Origin: Gymnorhina tibicen
Taxonomy: Eukaryota; Chordata; Aves; Passeriformes; Artamidae
Reading direction: 5' to 3'
DNA length: 64,000 nucleotides
NCBI GenBank assembly: GCA_013399875.1
Contig: VXAZ01009309.1
Span: 2,152,386-2,216,385, forward strand
Of this stretch, positions 11,201 to 24,227 are shown piece by piece. The notes beneath the pieces are model-generated. The model did not search any database and was not told the DNA's origin. It was given only the letters and a program-made list of their open reading frames with translations. Numbering within the stretch: position 1 is the stretch's first letter; the number at the start of each line of letters is the position of its first letter. Position numbers and translations under genes: made by a program.

Positions 11201-12825
11201 AAGCAGGTGAGCCCGGGGCGAGGGATGGGGACGGGGCGGGATGCAGGACGCTCCCGTGCCACCCTGGCTGAGGGCTGTTCCCTCCCCTCTGCCGCCCAGG
11301 TTTCTGTGTGGGAAGGAGATAAAAAAGAAGAAATGCATCTTCCGCCTGCGGATCCGCGTCCCCCCGAACCCCCCCAGCAAGGTGCTGCCGGAGAAAGCCC
11401 CCGGCGAGGGCGAGAGCAGCTCCTGCGAGCTGAAGAAGAGAGGGAAAAGCAAATACGCCCATAAGGACAGGTGAGTGGCCCCGTTGCCCCGGACATTCCC
11501 ACAGTAGCCCCCTCCCCGTGCCCGCGCCCCCCTCACGCCCTGTTTGCAGCCTCCTGCCGCGGCAGCTCCAGCAGCAGAAGCGGCGAGCGCGGCGCAAGAG
11601 GGCCAAGTTCCTGCTGGAGGATGCCATTCCCAGCGTGAGTCCTTCGCCCCCTCCTCTCTGCAGCCAGCCTGGCGTTTGGCAGCTGTGTGGGACTGCCCAG
11701 CCCCGGGGCTCCCCGCAAGTTTTCCACGCTCGGATGGGCGGGGAGAGCTCCTGTCCCTCACCCCGGGAAATGTTCCACGCTGAGCCCACTTCCCAGGGCA
11801 GCGGGGCCATGGGAAGGAGCACGGTGGCCCCGGGCAGAGGGTGCCAGGGGTGGGGTGTGGGCAGCACTCCTGTGCCAGGCAGTGAGGAGTGAGCTTCTTT
11901 TTGTGGCACAGAGTGACTTCACCTCGGCCTGGAGCACCAACCACCACCTGGCCAGCATCTTCGACTTCACGCTGGATGAGATCCAGAGCCTGAAAAGGTC
12001 CGTACAGCCAGACCAGGGGTGTGGGGGGCCAGGGGTGCTGCTTGTGCCAGGCTGGGGCCAATACTGCATCCCAGCCTATCCCACCCCACCCTATCCCGCC
12101 CACAGTGCCAGCTCAGGACAGACTTTCCTATCGGATGTGGACTCTACAGATGCCACCAGCACCTCAGGCTCGGCCACCACGAGCCTCTCCTATGAGTCCA
12201 GGTGAGGACTGTGCCCCTTGCCCCCTTCCAGAGGGGTCCTGGTGGCATGGCCGGGGGGGGGGGGCGAGGGCCTGTGTCTCCCCCCTTCGTGTCCCACCCC
12301 AGGGAGCTTTTCCTTCCTGTGTCCCAAACGGGCTGGGGGTCCCAAAGTGGCACTTGCTGGGTGTGCAGGACCCGAGCCGTCGGTCCTTGCTGGGCTCCCC
12401 CAAATTCCAGAAGCCAGCACGGTGGGGGCACCTTTTGGGCGCCGCCTTCACTCCTGCCCCGTGCCCTCTCCGGCAGCCGCAGGACCGTGGGCAGCCGCAA
12501 GCGAAAACTGGCGGTGCCCGCCTACGCCTCGGGGGCCAAGAGGAGAGGGGGGGACCTGGGCGGGCGCCCGGCCGCGGCCACCCCCGAGGGCAGCGAGGCA
12601 GCGGCCGGCCCCGACCGCCCCGACGACGGCATCGACAGCCACACCTTCGAGAGCATCAGCGAGGACGACTCCTCGCTGTCGCACCTCAAGTCCTCCATCA
12701 GCAGCTACTTCGGGGCCGCGGGCCGGCTGGTGTGCGGGGAGAAGTACCAGGTGCTGGCCCGGCGGGTGACGCTCGAGGGGAAGGTGCAGTACCTGGTGGA
12801 GTGGGAAGGCACCACCCCCTACTGA
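8272..12825 (+). CDS. PHF19: PHF19 (PCL3), PHD finger protein 19, complete coding region
   Basis: Polycomb-like protein that recruits PRC2 by reading H3K36me3; nuclear. Coding exons: 8272-8463, 8748-8829, 8931-9026, 9120-9220, 9335-9483, 9747-9842, 10092-10160, 10598-10718, 11139-11206, 11300-11470, 11550-11634, 11912-11997, 12106-12201, 12477-12825. All phases join, giving 586 aa (human about 580). Domains: Tudor about 43-91 (W52, Y58, F76, Y82 at likely cage positions), PHD1 from C101/C104 to about 155, PHD2 about 198-252, a winged-helix-like segment about 260-320, and a C-terminal chromo-like domain about 545-586 ending VEWEGTTPY. The ATG is supported by [14 protein letters not shown] aligning with the human N-terminus as I recall it. 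The frame is open back to the acceptor at 8262, so an upstream in-frame extension is not excluded. A CR1 tail lies in the intron after 10160. Confidence 0.97.
10223..10352 (+). mobile_element. CR1 LINE 3'-end fragment in a PHF19 intron
   Basis: Contains the avian CR1 3' consensus in sense: 'gaagtgttcaagaccaggct', then 'gagcaacctggtctagtgg', 'catggcagggggtgg' and 'gatgatctttaag'. It ends near the 'aaccattc' tail. It is 5'-truncated and diverged, with no coding capacity. Confidence 0.9.
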
Positions 12826-14600
12826 GCCCCGCCAGCCCCGAAACCTCTCCGGGAGCCAAAGCAGAGGAGATCGGGATGCTGGGGAAGCCCGTGAGGCACA
12901 GGAGAGGTGCTGGTCCTGCACCCCGGGAATCTCGGCGGGTGGAAGCAGCGCCCAGGCTGGCAGTGCTGCCCGGGAATGAACCCTGAAGCCCTGACACTCT
13001 GTTTTTTTAAATGTTAACGATTTTTAGTTCCTTGGCTGTGTTTATGCAGAGCGTGGCCCAGCCGTGCTCTCCGCCTTGAGCCTTTGGCCGAGCCCGAGGC
13101 ACCATCCCGGTGGTGGGCAGAGCAGGGAGGGTGTCCAGCCCTTCCAGAAGGGTCCCCCTGGCACAGCTGCAGCAGCTGCTTGGGGGGCACCCCACACCCT
13201 GCTCACACAGAGGGACCTCGGCCCGTGCCTGGCATAGCCTGGCTTATCCCGGTGTCCCAGCCTGACCGAGCAGCCTCGAGGGGTCCTGCTGCCAAAGCAC
13301 GAACCCCTCCTCATCCCTGGGCTTTCACAGCTCGTCCCTGTGCTCGTGGGAGACTGGGGACAGCTCTTGGGGTTTTCCACCCCCTCCTGAATCCATTCAT
13401 TAAGGGAATGTGGTTTGTTTAACACGAGAGGGAAATGCCCCAAAGCCAGCCCGTGTGCGGCTGTTGCAGCCACGGGGCAGATGTGCTCTCACCCCACAGC
13501 CTGGACTGCGTGTGATGCTGCACCAGCTTCATTTCCCTGTTCTGACAATCATGATCTTGGAAGAGATCATCCAAAAGATCCTCCTTTGCCTTAAAAACAC
13601 CACGGGCACTTCACAGACTGGAGCCCAAGGCCTTTGTTTCTACAGGAATCTTCATCCCGAATGTGCCAAACCAGCAGTCAAACCAAAAAAAGGCTGAAGA
13701 GGACAGCGGGGGCAGGGGGAGGGGGCTGTACCCGGGTCCCTGTGACCATTCCTGTGGCCATCCCTTTGGCCTCGTGGCTGTGCCTCTCTCGTAGTGGTGA
13801 TGTTTGTGAGCACTGGGCTTGATTTGTCTGCAGGAGAGAAGGAGCAGCCCCCTCCTTTAACAAAGCAACACTGCCAGCTTGGGCAGGAGCAGAGCAGTTG
13901 GCTTTTTAAAAAAGATTCTAATATCAGATAGATGTGTTAGATTTTTTTCCTTGAGAGAGATTTTTAATGTTGTCCTCCTCGTCCCTCCCCCATCCCACCA
14001 TGACTGTCCCATGGGATGGAGGGTGGGCCCTGCTGGCCTGGGGGGTCCTGTCCATCAGCAGACCCTGCCCTGTCCTACCCATGCTCATGGGATCTCGGCC
14101 CAGCCGAGCAGAGTGTCCCTGTCCTTCTGGGAGAGGTGCTGCCAGGCCCCCCCATCCCTGGCAGGGAGGGGTCCAGCAGCTGGAAAACTCCCTGTCCTGC
14201 CTTAGCTTTGTCCTCAAAGGATCACTTAAAATATTTCCCTTTCTTGAGTGCCTTTGGAGCCCTCGTGATTCCAAGGGGCTGCCAAGAGCTGTGCCAGGGC
14301 TGAGCAGGGTCATGCCTGTGGGATGTGCCAATGGACATTACACTCATAGGGGCACCCACAGGATGTGGCCCTGGCTCCTCTCTGCTCCCCCTCTGTTCCC
14401 TCTCCTCCTCTCCTGGCTTCTTGCAGAGAATTGAATGTGGAGCCTTTAAAAGTATTTTTGTTGCAGAGTATATTTTGCATTCGCTGTAATAGAGATTATA
14501 ACAACTCTGTGCACCTTCTGACTTCTGAGTTCAGGTTGCTGCTTGTAAGCAACTCTCATTATACCCAAGTTGTAATTAATATGTCCGATGTACAATTAAA
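12826..14600 (+). other. PHF19: PHF19 3'UTR with candidate poly(A) signal
   Basis: About 1.77 kb of sequence follows the TGA. The best poly(A) signal is ATTAAA at 14595-14600, followed by a G- and T-rich downstream element. No open frame in it resembles a protein. Confidence 0.55.
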
Positions 14601-14799
14601 AAGTGGGGGTTTTTTCAACGTCACTGTTTTTTTGAAGTGTGAGGATTATTGAGTTGGGATGCCCAGTGCCCACCACGGGCAGCTGGTGCTGCTGGGTTGT
14701 GTTCCATGCCAGGTGAGGTGTGTCCTGCAAGCCCAGGACAGGCCCTTCCTCCTGCCCAGCTGTGACCACGAGAGCCAGCCCAGGTAAGAAACGCTCCTG

Positions 14800-15600
14800 T
14801 TTATTCCCTTCCCAGTCCCATAAATAACTCGAAAATGTTCCAGGGGTTACATCCCATAAACCATTGACATAAGGATCTTTTTACAAGGTTTACCTCGGCC
14901 TAGGCAGAAAGCCACTGCTCGGGTGGGGGTAGGGATGCAGGGCCAGGGCAGTGTCGTGGTCCTGCTGGCACCTGGCTTCCCTGAACGGGCCGGGGATGTC
15001 GCCCAGCTCATCCCAGCTCTCCGTGGCAGGGCAGAGCCTGTGTGCGCTGCTCGCGGCTCCTGCTAAATCCTCGCGGCATCTGCTGGAGTCTGCCGCTTCC
15101 TTGGATCTTGTCAGGCTCCGGCAGCACGCTGGCTGCCAGCAGGGGAGGGCGGGAGCTGCACGGCCACATCCTGCAGCCTCGGGGCCGGGGAAGCAGAGGC
15201 AGAGCGGGGCAGGATGCCGGGACCGCCGCTGCGGGGGAGCAGGGGGCCAGGCAGGGTTCAGGCGCTGGCTGCGGGGACACATGGCACTGCGGGGGCTGCC
15301 GGGCCACGGCTCCCGGCTGGAATTCGCTGCTGGCAGCCTGAGGCAGCCCCCGATGTCCCGACAGGAACATCTCCGCATATCCTCATCCTCAGTGCCGCAA
15401 CAGCTTTTGGTGCGAGCGGCCCTTCCCCAGCTCAGCCTGCACCGGCTCCGGGCTGCTCAGCGCTCCCTGGGCAGGCCGAGGAGGGGATGTTTCCCAATCC
15501 CAAGCTCCTGCGGCACAGCAAACCCCAGAAGACAGAAGCTGCCTCCCACATGGCTCAGCAGAGTCCCGGTCTCCCCAAAATGAGGTGCGCTTTGCACTTC
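14800..15600 (-). other. CUTAL: CutA-like gene 3'UTR with poly(A) signal on the minus strand
   Basis: TTTATT at 14800-14805 reads AATAAA on the minus strand and lies about 800 bases past the stop codon of the CutA-like gene. Its 3' end and that of PHF19 (14600) therefore converge within about 200 bases. Confidence 0.5.
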
Positions 15601-18600
15601 TCAGTCCCGTGGGACGTTCTCCTCTATCCATTTGAGGTACAGAGGGTTTCCTTGGTCAATAGGCAGGCTGATGATTTCGGGGATTTCAAAGGGATGGATG
15701 GATCTAAAGTGGAAGCAGGCGCGGAGGAGCAGAGTCAGCGCCAGCCGCGCTCCCAGCCGCGCCCCAGCCCTGCCCCGCGCCCTCCCCGCACTTCAAAGCA
15801 CCCGCGGCTTCTTTTTGCCACGTGGGAATTTTGCTTTGAGTTTGGGGTTTACCACAGACTGCCGGGAGCCTGGCCCAGAGCTGAGTGTGCTCCCCCCTCG
15901 GGAAATGCAGGAAATCCTGTCAGGAGGCTGTCAGGGAATAACCTGTGTGAGGAGAGGGAGAATCCTTCCTCGAATCCAGCATGGAGGGGCCGGGTGAAGC
16001 CCCGTTGATATTCCTGCCACTTTTTCCTTTTGGCTGATGCTGCCTCTGGGTTTTTCTGGCTCATAAGATACAGCGGGAGCACTTAACCCCCCCGGGTGGG
16101 AAGGGGCTCAAAGGAACTCCCAAAGCTGGAGCAGGAGGTGACAGCCTACCTTGGATGGGACACCCAGTGCTCCCTCCGAGACAGAGCCTCACCTGACGTA
16201 GTTGGACAATTCCCCTATTTTGGACGTCCTTGTTTTCACCAGCTGTGGAGAGTAAAGAAACCAAAACAAACCCCAAGGGAGATGCGGAGGGATGGAGGGA
16301 TCCTGAGGTGCAGTTCCCGACTGTTCCCACCCAGCATGGCCTGGGGTGTGACAGGAGCCCTTCCTGGGCTCTTCCCTGGGGGATGCTCCTGACGGTGGCA
16401 ACTTGAGCCAGGCTGCCACCCCCAGCTGTCACTGCCAAGGCCACAGACAGGTCCTGGGGGTCTCTGAGTACCATTCCAAACCTCAGGCAGGTTGGTGCCA
16501 CCCTCCCCAAACCTCCCTGCAGCCCCTTTTGGCTGGGGCCATTTGCAACAGGGACTTTTGTGATGTAGGGAACGATCACTTACCAGCAGTATTTCAGTGG
16601 ATTCTTCCAGTTCCCCTTTCCAGAAATACCTGGATTTAAAAGAAAAGTAGCACCAGCAAATCCAGCTCTGGCTGCAGCCATGCCAGCCCTCGGGATACTT
16701 TCCCTGCTTGGTGCTTTTTGCACACGGCCATTTCTTTACAAAGTGGCTCAAGAGGCATCACTGGCCCCAAAACTGCTGAGCACGTGAGTGAGCACCCCAG
16801 ATTTATGGACCAGAGCGTCCTTCAGAGAATTTGCCCAGGGGGACTGGCAGGGCAAATTTGCTGGGACTGGGGTGTCCTGTGGTGGTGGCCCCCTCTGAGC
16901 AGTGGCCAGGGGACAGTGCCTGCAGGGACTGAGGCCGGAAGGCTGAGCTTTCCTCCTCTCTTTCCCCGCAGGAGAGGAGCTGCACTTCTCATGAGTCAGA
17001 TATGACCTTTCAAAACATTTTCGCTGCCAGGAGCCTGTCCTGATCTCATCTGCCTGCTGGGCTCCTGCGCGAGGAGGACTCGGAGGCGTCGCGGTGTCTC
17101 CTGAGCAGGGCACGGAGCAGAACCCAGCCGGAGCTGCCAGGGCTGTGCAGGAGCAGCTCTGCTCTGGTTCCTTGGGTTTGTAGGAAAGGATGGATAAGGG
17201 GAAGAAGGGATTTACTGGGTTTGCCCTCAGCTGGGACATGGGGGTTCACTGCGGGGACCCCCTCCTGTGGGAAGGCTGCAGTGGGATCTGCTCCTCATTT
17301 CTGCCAGGGTGTTTGTATGAGGAAAAGCTGTTTTGGGGCTTTGCTCTTTAACCCCTCTAACAAGTGCAGTCCCTTTGAATGGACAGCTGAGGACACCTGC
17401 AGAGCAGGGCTGGGCCTGTTCCAAGGTCAAACACGCTGTTCTTCCTGCCTGAAAAAGCTGCTTAATTTCGTAAAGGCCTTTTCTGGTCCCTATCTTGGCT
17501 TCTTTTTAGAGCCCCTGGTAACAGGCACCATGTCCTCAGGACCATAAATCCTAAATTGGTGGATGTCCATGTAGCCAAGTAACCAATAAATAGATGGTCC
17601 CCATGGGCAGTCAGAGCATCTGTGCTCCTTAACAAGCTCGGAGCACGGTGAGGCTCATCCCCATCACCAGCAACAACAAACAGACCCAGCAGCCTTCTGG
17701 AAACTGAAGGCTGTGTCCATCCCCTCCTTCCCTCCATCCCTGCGGAGCCCAGGTTTGCCTCCTGCGTTGGGGAATATCCAGCCCAACTTACAAGGCCGAG
17801 CTCTTGGGCAGGATGTTCACGTAGGCAGCCAGTTTCTTATCCATGATGGCCCTGGGGGAGACAGGAGGGCAGTCAGTGCCAGCGCAGCTCAGTGCTCACC
17901 CCTGGCCATGGGGACATTCCCTCGTGCTGCCCAGGACTGCCAGCAGCAGCTTTGACATTGGAGACGTGGAATTTTGAGTTACTTATTACCCTGAGAAAAC
18001 AGAGGCAAAGATGACCTTTGGCTGGAGCTACTTCAGATCAGGCCCTCCTGGCAGGGCTCTGGGACCCCCCCTGTGCTGAGGAGGGAGTTTGGGTGTTGCT
18101 CCTGGCCTGGAGGTTGCAAGGACCCTGCCCAGTGCCAGCCCTGTGCCTCTCTGGCCATGGGGCCACCAGGGCAGTGCTGAACCGTGGGACCGCAGGAACC
18201 GGGGCTGGGATGGACAGGAAGGGGTTTGTCTGCCACTCTCAGACTGTGCCCCTTCCTCCCAGAGCAGCCTAAACGTGCATCTTGTTAAATTAACAACATC
18301 AAGGTTTTTCAACCCAAAATGTCCTAGAAATCTGAAGCCCAAATCAATTCCTTCCCTCCGGCTGCCCCTGTCAGTTGTGGGCTGGTTTGTTATTGCAGAG
18401 CTGCTCGGGGCTGCCAGCAGAAGCGATACTGCAGTGATTACAGAGTACTGAAGCAATCTCAGGGTGCATTTTTAGAAGAAAAGGGGCAAATGTTGTGTTT
18501 TGTGAGCATAGCAGCGTCTGGCCCTTCTCACGGAGGTGGCAGCCGTGCCTTCAGGCAGGGCACCAGTGACTCCACCTTCAGTTTTCTTTAGCACTGGCTT

Positions 18601-21600
18601 GGGGGGACCACGGCTGGAGAGGAGAAGCACCCCAGGAGGCTCGGGGTTGTTTGCTCTCACCATGTGTAGGCAGTTCCAGGCATTTAATGCTCGTGGAGCA
18701 TCTTGAGTTAATCTTTAGACCAACAAAGTGCAGCAGCACGAGCAGAGCCACCCCTGCTGTGACTGTCATGTCACAGATGGCACAAATCAGTTTGGATTTG
18801 CTGCCTGCAACTTGCAAGGCACTTTAGCCCAGGAGCCTTTTGCTTTGGGTGCTCTGTCCCAGTAAATGTGATCCTAACTGAGATCCTGAACTTTGGCCCA
18901 GCAAGCTGAGCAGCAACAAGAGGCCACCAGGGGAACGGGGAACATTGTAAGAAGCTGAATGTGACCTGTGGAAAGTGTCTGCATAATACATGATAGCTGT
19001 GGGTTGGCACTTAACTGTGTGTTTCTTTGTCCGTGCCTCACAACAGGCCCTGAAGCGAGACAGATTAAATATTGATAAGCAGAAAAGCAAAGGAAATGAT
19101 AAGCACAAATCTGCGGCAGCAGCGGGGGCTGACGGGGGGCTGGGTAAGGTGGGTGAGGTGCAGTGGCCACACCGCCCTGCCAAGGGGGTCAGCTCCTCCC
19201 AGCAGGCACAGGGGGCAGGCAAGAAAGTCTTGGAATGCTGAATTCTACCTGCAGCTCTTCTGCTTTCCCAAAGCTTGAACCCCTTTTCCTTAAACCAGTG
19301 GAAAATTTCCTCGCAGCTGAGTGAGTGCTCCACTGAGCAGTGCAAAGGAAGAATAAACAAGACAGCACAGGAAAAAAGCAGTGGGGGAAAACCAGCGTAG
19401 AAGCCCTGTGTCATCCCCTACAACCAGGGCTCATTGCTCCAAATTCCAGAACAAAGGAATAATTACTCCACCAGTAAAACCACAACCAAAGTACACATAT
19501 CTCAGCAAGGGGGAGTGATTTATGTCCTCTCCCTTCCCTGCAAGATGAGGAACAAAGAGTGGAAAGCATTTGCAAAGCTGTTAAGATGAGGCATTTTCAG
19601 GAACTGAAGCTCTTTTCACCAGGTACAGTTGCTCCTTTTTTTTAGGAGACATCGAGCAGTGCAGACATAATTCTATTTGAACTTCTTAATACAGTTGCAG
19701 TATTTAAGGTGACACAAACTGCCTTTCAGTAGCCTGTCAGTTCCTGAACATGTTTGGGAGCACTTTGCTGGAGACGGAGGGGTTTTGGCAGGAGCAAGGC
19801 AGCAGGAAAACAGCGCAGGAGGTGTTGCAGGAAACTTCACGGTCCATCATAAACACTTCACCAGTCAACACGGGTTCAGTACTTTGAACAGACCATCCAT
19901 TGAGACAGGGACTGAGAGACGTGTGAAAAAAACTCCGCATGCAAAACATCGCGCAAAGTATCTCACATATTTAAATAGAAGAAGAAAAAAAACAAGGAAA
20001 AGCCCTCATTCCCTGAGGTTTGCTGGTGAGCAGAGTGGTACCCAGGTGGTGCCTCACATGTGTTTGTTGTGGACCCTTTCATACTTCCTTTATTTTCATA
20101 TCAGAGCACTGTGCTTTGTCTCTCTCTATAAATACCCTCCTGGCATTTTGTTGTCTGTGTTGTTCTAGAGAGGAATAAAGACTGTGGCAGCTCAGAGAAC
20201 ATCAGGCTGAGGCTTAATCAACCTAAGGACCCAGAAATTCAGGGTCGTGGCTTCAAAATGGGTCTTGAAAATGCGAGACAGTGAAATAAATTGAGAATTG
20301 CTTGCTGTTACCATGGCATTGGCTTCAGAGGCAAATGTCAGCTTTCCTCGGGACAGAGCAGCTCTGGCAAGGGGGTTGTGATACAGAGTCTGTGGAAAGG
20401 AGCATTGCTCAGGCATCCCAGAATCATGGAATGGGTTGGGTTGGAGGAACCTTAATGCCCATCCAGTGCCACCCCCTGCCACGGGCAGGGACACTTTCCA
20501 CTATCCCAGGGTGCTCCAAGCCCTGTCCAACCCGGCCTTCCAGGGATGGGGCAGCTTCCCTGGGCACCCTGTGCCAGGGCCTCGCCACCCTAGAAATGCA
20601 AAGTACACAGGGATACAGATCCTCTCGAGGGACAAAGAAGCATTCAGCTTTATTCCAGCTTTGGAATAAAGCAAGAATAAACCAAGAGGTTTTGGAATAA
20701 ACCACTCAAGCAGACGAGCAAGGGAAGCGTCTCCGTACCTGGCGATGTCCCTGGCGATCTGTTCGTTGAGGCAGTTGACGAAGGCGATGGAATGTGTCCC
20801 TGGGATGTAGCTGCCCGTGACAGCCGAGTGCAGGTGCAGAGCCAGGCCCCTGAGCAGGGGGTACATGAGCACCAGCAGCGTCAGCACCTCGGAGAGAACA
20901 CCCGGGTGATGGGAGGTGAAACGCAGTAAAACTGAATATTTACATTGTCCGTGGCTGGAGGGACATTTCCAGGCTTCTCTCAGCATTGCAGGGACCAGTT
21001 AAATTAAATTAAGGTGAGGATCTGCTGCTAGGGGGATTCATTCCCCTCCAATAGGGCCAATCTCGTGCTCAGGGCAGGAGAGGGGCAGTTTTGAGGCTGT
21101 ATCAGCCCAGGGGTACCCAGGCTGTGGGAGGTCACCCCAGACTGACGGGGGTTACAGACCCCACCACTCAACCACGGCAGCCAGGACTGGTTTTCTGAAG
21201 AAGAATAAGGAGGTAAGACATGGAATGTCTCGGCTTCTACTGCACAAAAGAGCAAGAAGGGAACGGCTCCCACACCCAGCACATCTCTCCTGCTCAGGAC
21301 ACATCTGCAGCCGGCCTTTAGCCAGGGGTGGGGTGTGCCCATCCCTCTGGGAAATGGGGCATCAGGATCCTCTGCCTCCTTGGGGATGCGGGCAGGAGAA
21401 GAGCAGTATGTCAGCCAGGGGCAGGGATTTGTCCATGGGAAACAGATTTGGGCTGGAGCCTGGTGCCAGGACCTGGGGAATTTCCATCCTGCCCTGTCAG
21501 ATTATTCTCCTCCACCTTAGCACTGTGCAGCCCACTCAGACCATGCTCCAGCCTCGCAGCCTGACATCGAGGCAGGTTTTAAATTCATTTCATCTTAATT

Positions 21601-23257
21601 ATCTGCTACTAAAAGCACAGTGCAACTGGATCCTGTGGGGCACAGAAATCCTAAAGGACACAGCCCGGGTCTGCCGGGCTGCAAAGACACCAATGCTCTG
21701 CCCGTGGCCTGGCAGAGCAGCAGCAACAAGTGGGGTTTGCTGTGCAGGAGCTGCTGCTCCTGGCAAGCCCCTTCGTGGCTGTTTGTGCTCACATGCCTCC
21801 CAAAAATATATCATTATCCCAGCAGGGATGCTGCGGGAATGGGGAGGTTAATTTGGAGTGCTGAGGAGCAGCTGAAGGACGGTGCCGTTCTGGGCTGCAG
21901 CGCCTTCCCTTTGTCTTTTGTTTTGTTTTAGAAATAAACAGCATCTGGCCCTGATTCAGCTGCAGTGATTAAAAAATGCTTAGAAGACTAAGAATATATT
22001 CATCTCCCCCCTTATTTCCACCCTCCTTTGTCCTCTGAACAACCTGTCATTGCAGCCTTAACGTAGAAATCTCTCTCTCTTTTTTTATATTTTTTAAAAT
22101 TGAATTAAAAATCTCCCTTGTCACCACAAAGCCAGGAGCTCCTTCCCATCTGGAAAATGACTGATGTGCTCTATTGCTTGTCTCCTCTTTCCCAATCCAT
22201 TTGAGGAAATATTCTCTGTTACCACAAGGCCTCTCATCATAATTTTTAGAGCTGCTTCTGTGCTCTTTTTTTCCCACTAAGCCATTTAACAAATATTATA
22301 CGACAAATCCGAGAAGCTACTCAGCGAGTTACAAGCCAAACAGAGATGTGCTGGTGTACCTGTTTTTCCAGATTAAAATGTAATCATGCTCCTTGCTCAG
22401 GAACCAAACCATCCAACCTGTTCAGCCTGGTGATCATTAATCTTCTTGGAAGATGTACGTGCATGTGATAAGGAAATCCCCAGGATCATTTGGGATTGAA
22501 TGTTAGTACAAACATGAACACTATCTTGTTTTTTCTGGTGTTTCCGCCCCCCTATTTTTTTCTGAAAAGGAAGATTACCCCCCCTTTTTTTCCAGAATAA
22601 TTCTATTTGCCAAGGGATGGTGCAAAAGGGAAGGAGTGAAACCTCAGGATTCTCGCCTGATAAACCAATTAAACTCATGATTACCAAAATACTGACGGGA
22701 GCAAAACTGAAAACACCCTTGTGAGGTTTTAAGCGCTTCACTGAAAAGCACCGAGCAGCAAAATGCCAGTGTAGTGCAGAGACTCAGATTTCTGCAACAC
22801 TTCTTTTGGCTTTGGTGAACTACAAACAGCTTTACGTTTAAAATCACCATGCTAGGACTTTTTGCCTAGTTTTGATGAGATTCTGTTAAAAAAACCCCAG
22901 CTGAACAGCACCACCCGAACACAACTTGTGCCAACGCTGTAAAAAAAACTTGGAAATTCGCTTCTCTCCCAGCAGATACAGGCAGTCCACCCCTCCTGCA
23001 CGATGGTTTTGGGGAGAGGTTTGCTGACAAAGGCACAGACGGGCATTTCCATGGTTGCTTAGAGCGGGTCGGTGTCTCTCGTGCTCCCCAGGGAGTGTCC
23101 CGTGTCCCGCATCCCCATCCCAGCCCCGTGTCCATCCCAGCCCCGTGTCCATCCCAGCCCCGAGGCTCCCACTTACCAGCACCAAGGTACCACGGCCGGG
23201 TCGGGGGCAGCCCTGGGCAGCGGGGGGCAGCGGGCAGCGCTGGCTCAGCCCCTCCAT
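15601..23257 (-). CDS. CUTAL: CutA divalent cation tolerance-like protein, six coding exons
   Basis: Assembled from six GT-AG exons on the minus strand: 23257-23177, 20887-20739, 17851-17792, 16629-16584, 16242-16193, 15703-15601. Phases fit throughout, giving 162 aa. Residues about 24-46 are a hydrophobic signal-anchor. Residues about 58-160 are a CutA1 domain: AFVNCLNEQIARDIA, DKKLAAYVNILP, YFWKGELEESTE, then the family motif HPFEIPEIISLPI and the ending NPLYLKWIEEN. The family forms very stable trimers; bacterial members are linked to copper tolerance, and mammalian CUTA to acetylcholinesterase processing. The usual ACVN motif reads AYVN here, so that cysteine is lost. I believe the human 9q33.2 counterpart is the pseudogene CUTALP, hence the symbol, but ordinary CUTA is the alternative paralogue. 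Its start lies 1.3 kb from PSMD5, in divergent orientation. Confidence 0.9.
20419..20591 (-). mobile_element. CR1 LINE 3'-end fragment, antisense to the window
   Basis: The plus strand reads the reverse of the CR1 tail: 'gaatcatggaatgggttggg', 'ttggaggaacctt', 'cccctgccacgggcagggac', then 'ccagggatggggcagcttcc' and 'caccctgtgccagggcctcg'. The element is 5'-truncated. It lies in the intron between CutA-like exons 2 and 3, about 150 bases past the exon 2 donor, and is in the same sense as that gene. Confidence 0.92.
23115..23165 (+). repeat. 17-bp tandem repeat, three copies
   Basis: Three adjacent copies of CCATCCCAGCCCCGTGT (23115-23131, 23132-23148, 23149-23165; the last differs in its final bases). 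It lies within the first intron of the CutA-like gene, just past its donor at 23176. Confidence 0.9.
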
Positions 23258-24227
23258 GTCCTGCGGCCCCTCCACCTGCTCTGCCCGAGCCGGGAGCGCT
23301 GCCTGGACGGGCGGCACTGACTCCTCCTCCTCCTCCTCTTCCTCCCCGGCTGGTGCCCGCCCGCCGCGGGGACCAGGGACCAGGGACCTGCCGCCCCCGG
23401 CCTCCGCACCTGCCTGGCCCGCGGAGCTGGGGGGACAAATAGCGGGGATTGGCACCCCCAAAAGTGGGCTCAGGCACCCGGGTGCTGTCACCGCCGGTGT
23501 CAAACTGCCCGCACCAGCATCTGCGGGGATTTCCAGGCTCTCCCTCTCCCAGTACAAGCACTGGGATCCTCCCAGTGCCGTCCCCGGCGCTCTGAGACTC
23601 CTTGGCGCCGTTTGTCACCTTTGCCGTTCATTTCCCCCCATCTCTAAAAGTGTTATTTTCTCAGGTTTCATCTGGTCGCGGCTCTTTGGATGGAAAGCAC
23701 CGGGCAGGTGCTGAGTGCTGGCGTGGTGTTTGTACCCAAAATGTCCCGTGAGGGACGCGGGGCAGAGGAGTTTGTCTCACGCTGTAACTTCACTGTCCCC
23801 CCGTGTAACTTTTTACCGTGCCCCCGTCTGCTCCCATGGCCTGTCAGGAGACCTCATTCCTTGCCAGCCTGCGGAACACCCGCCTATCCGTTCCATATTT
23901 ATTTGGGGGATGGAATCTTTCGCAGAGCTGGAAGCACGAAGTTCTTTGCTAAGCAGCTCCTGGTGTAGAAGTTACGTGACGGCATCAGTTTTGTTTGCGA
24001 AACGTGAGAAAATTCAAGCTTGCAGACATCGGGGCGTGGCACGTTCTCCGCAGCCCAGGGAGCTGCTCCGGGCCAACACCGGGATGGGACCGGCTGTCCC
24101 CGCTCTCCCGGGATCAGCGTTTCCCCTTGCCGAACCCCGACAACGCCGTTTATCCCGCTTTTTCCAAAACACGGCGACCCGCAGAGCGACCCCCGCCCGC
24201 CCCTCAGGGGTGCGAGCCCAGCCAGCC

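Noticed and set aside
10275..11909. 544-residue minus-strand frame opposite PHF19 exons
   Set aside because: Runs through a CR1 fragment, introns and antisense exon sequence; composition is that of chance GC-rich sequence.
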